Assembly: GCA_018334165.1 (NCBI GenBank)
Contig: JAGXTB010000072.1
Span: 1 to 64,000, forward strand
Length of the DNA: 64,000 nt
Source: Sphingomonadales bacterium
GTDB lineage: Bacteria > Pseudomonadota > Alphaproteobacteria > Sphingomonadales > Sphingomonadaceae
Direction: 5' to 3'
Shown: positions 62,455 through 64,000 of the stretch, in pieces
Numbering within the stretch: the stretch's first letter is position 1
How the letters are laid out: each line of letters starts with the position of its first letter
The notes under the pieces: generated by a model
Seen by the model: the letters and a program-made list of their open reading frames with translations, nothing else
Database searches by the model: none
What the model was told of the DNA's origin: nothing
Position numbers and translations under genes: made by a program

Positions 62455-62678
62455 AAACGAGCTGCGGCCCCAAGTTCGGTCGTGGCCCCGCTCCGCTCGT
62501 GCGGCCGCGCAAGCACAAGGCCCACCATCGGATCGGCACCGCCGCGCGGCTGGCTTGGTATATCACTTGGCTCGTCGTCGTTGTCACGCGCCCGCTCGCT
62601 GGCGCGGCCATATTCGCGCTCGTACTCCTGCTCAACTTGGAACGCAAGCGTAACGGCTTCTACGTGGAACGGCTATGA
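62451..62678 (+). CDS. Small membrane protein
   Basis: In this 75-residue protein, a very basic N-terminus precedes two adjacent hydrophobic runs (LAWYITWLVVVVTRPLAGAAIFALVLLLNL in part), so a single or double-pass inner-membrane protein. It overlaps its neighbours by 4 nt on both sides. Confidence 0.5.
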   Translation: MKTSCGPKFGRGPAPLVRPRKHKAHHRIGTAARLAWYITWLVVVVTRPLAGAAIFALVLLLNLERKRNGFYVERL

Positions 62679-62830
62679 TCATGCGCTTCATCTGTTGGCT
62701 GACGGGTCGGCATTTCGTCTTTCGGACGACCGACATCGTGATGACGCCAAAGCTCTCTTGGCGCACGCGCCTCCGGTGCCGGTGCGGCCTCGTCGACTAC
62801 TACCGCGACGGACTCGTGGAGCATCCGTGA
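62675..62830 (+). CDS. Small Arg/Cys-rich protein, 51 residues
   Basis: Reads MIMRFICWLTGRHFVF...WRTRLRCRCGLVDYYRDGLVEHP from the ATG at 62675, coupled on both sides by 4-nt overlaps (previous stop at 62678 and helicase start at 62827). CRCG plus nearby residues could bind a metal. No family is recognised. Confidence 0.5.
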   Translation: MIMRFICWLTGRHFVFRTTDIVMTPKLSWRTRLRCRCGLVDYYRDGLVEHP

Positions 62831-63999
62831 GCGGGACGACGCTCGACCTGTCCGCCGACCAGAAGCGCGCCCACGACACCGTTGTCGATTGGCTTCGAAG
62901 CCGGAGCGGCAAGCTGATGACGTTGGGCGGCTACGCTGGCACGGGCAAAAGCACGACCCTCGGCGCAATCGCGCGGACGCTCAAGAAGCGCGACGAGCAT
63001 CTGGCGATCGCTTTCGCCTGCTTCACGGGCAAGGCGGCGCACGGACTGCGCCTCAAGCTCGAGGCAGCTCGCGTCTTGGACGAAGACGGCGGCGACTACT
63101 GCGGCACCCTCCACGGCCTCCTGTATGAAGCCGTACGCCTCCCGAGCGGCGGAGTGCGTTGGCGGCGGCGCCCGCGCAGCGAGATGGCCTACGGCCTGTT
63201 CGTCCTCGACGAAGCCAGCATGGTCGACGAGCCGTTGCTCAAGGACCTATCTTCATATGGCATCCCGATCCTGGCCGTTGGCGACCACGGCCAGCTGCCG
63301 CCGATTAACGGCGCGCTCAACCTCATGAAGAACCCCGACCTGCGCCTCGAGAAGATCCACCGCCAAGCGGAGGACAGCCCGATCATCCGCCTGTCGATGA
63401 TGGCCCGCCTCGACGGCAAGATTCCGGTCGGCGCGTACGGCCCCGGCGTATACAAAACGACCGACGCCAGCATCCTCGACCGCCTGCGCGACCCAAAGGC
63501 CGGCGTGGTCCTGTGCGCCACCAACCGCACCCGCGGACGCATCAACCGCCTCCTGCGCAAGCGGTGCGGCCACCTCGAGGCGGAACCGCAGGTGGGCGAG
63601 CCGATCATCGCGCTCAAGAACGACCGCGACGCCGGGACCTATAACGGAATGGTGGGCATCCTGGCTTCTTGGAAGAAGGCGGAGCGCGCGACGCACGCCG
63701 AGGCGATTATAAACTTCCCCGACGCCGGCGTGACTTGGGCCGGCGACGCGTTGCGGGCGCAGTTCGGCGCAGGCAAGACATTGCAGGCGACCGAGGACAT
63801 GCCGTGGCAGGAACTCGGCGGCTTGTTCGACTGGGCCTATGGGATCACGACGCACAAGGCGCAAGGCGCTGAATTTGAAAACGTCGTCGTGATCGAGGAA
63901 ACCGACCATATGAAAACCGACGAAGAAAAGCGCCGCTGGCTGTACACCGCCGTCACCCGCGCCAAGCAGAAGCTCGTCATTATCGGAGCGCCATGTTGA
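62827..63999 (+). CDS. RecD/Dda-like superfamily 1 DNA helicase
   Basis: This protein is 390 residues from the GTG at 62827. It has LGGYAGTGKSTTL (Walker A, 33-45), FVLDEASMVD (Walker B, 125-134), VGDHGQLPPI (motif III, 151-160), and near the C-terminus WAYGITTHKAQGAEFENVVV and WLYTAVTRAKQKLVIIG (motifs V/VI). These are the RecD2/Dda helicases, 5'-3' motors used by T4-like and other phages at replication origins or recombination. It could unwind DNA beside the O-like initiator. Complete: its TGA is at 63997-63999. Confidence 0.9.
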   Translation: MSGTTLDLSADQKRAHDTVVDWLRSRSGKLMTLGGYAGTGKSTTLGAIARTLKKRDEHLAIAFACFTGKAAHGLRLKLEAARVLDEDGGDYCGTLHGLLYEAVRLPSGGVRWRRRPRSEMAYGLFVLDEASMVDEPLLKDLSSYGIPILAVGDHGQLPPINGALNLMKNPDLRLEKIHRQAEDSPIIRLSMMARLDGKIPVGAYGPGVYKTTDASILDRLRDPKAGVVLCATNRTRGRINRLLRKRCGHLEAEPQVGEPIIALKNDRDAGTYNGMVGILASWKKAERATHAEAIINFPDAGVTWAGDALRAQFGAGKTLQATEDMPWQELGGLFDWAYGITTHKAQGAEFENVVVIEETDHMKTDEEKRRWLYTAVTRAKQKLVIIGAPC

Positions 64000-64000
64000 C

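Noticed and set aside
1-64000. CRISPR array, insertion sequence or rRNA
   Set aside because: No regularly spaced direct repeats with spacers, no transposase and no rRNA-like segment were seen.
1-64000. Integrase, CI-like repressor or attachment site
   Set aside because: None recognised; a temperate lifestyle can be neither shown nor excluded from this window.

Overview
The window is part of a tailed double-stranded DNA phage genome (or a prophage without visible lysogeny genes) with a long non-contractile tail. It holds the full virion assembly order: terminase, portal, MuF-type head protein, protease/scaffold, decoration, gpT-like major capsid, connectors, tail terminator, tail tube, tail chaperones, tape measure, tail tip, fibre and lysis. 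No sheath, integrase, CI-like repressor, DNA polymerase or tRNA was found. The DNA is visibly GC-rich and almost every gene reads on the plus strand, with many 1-4 nt stop/start overlaps. Lipoprotein signals, a peptidoglycan amidase and an outer-surface-like fibre point to a Gram-negative-type host, but the sequence does not name it.

Layout. 0-20.6 kb is the early/accessory region: nucleases (PD-(D/E)XK, DUF2779), a coiled-coil protein, two homing-type endonucleases, three DNA methyltransferases (one with a second gene nested in another frame), ThyX, a dNTP-hydrolase-like protein, an O-like replication initiator with internal iterons, RusA, a DUF5131 protein, MazG, a HAD phosphatase, and a long train of very small, often Cys-rich proteins. 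21-34.6 kb is packaging and head. 34.7-46.5 kb alternates structural genes with sugar-metabolism genes. 46.5-58.7 kb is the tail. 58.7-61.6 kb is lysis and a metallophosphoesterase. At 61.6 kb an early-type promoter reappears and drives small genes and a RecD/Dda-like helicase, so the early block probably continues past the window end and, on a circular map, into position 1.

Three systems stand out. (1) A dispersed sugar island: ManC-type cupin, GMD/RMD-like dehydratase, NeuA-like cytidylyltransferase, NeuB-like synthase, a TIM-barrel isomerase-like protein, a SAM methyltransferase, a radical SAM protein and three DUF115/Maf-like proteins. The DUF115 genes lie immediately upstream of the major capsid and tail-tube genes, which suggests that the phage glycosylates its own virion with a nonulosonic acid. 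(2) Six early promoters share TTGACA, an exactly 17-bp spacer and a conserved ATGGC element forming one of two dyads, an apparent phage-specific early regulon. (3) An iteron array inside the O-like gene is duplicated about 17 kb away in the head region, in opposite iteron orientation but with the same downstream block, suggesting a second origin or a relic of recombination.

All functional calls rest on reading motifs and gene order by eye; no database search was run.
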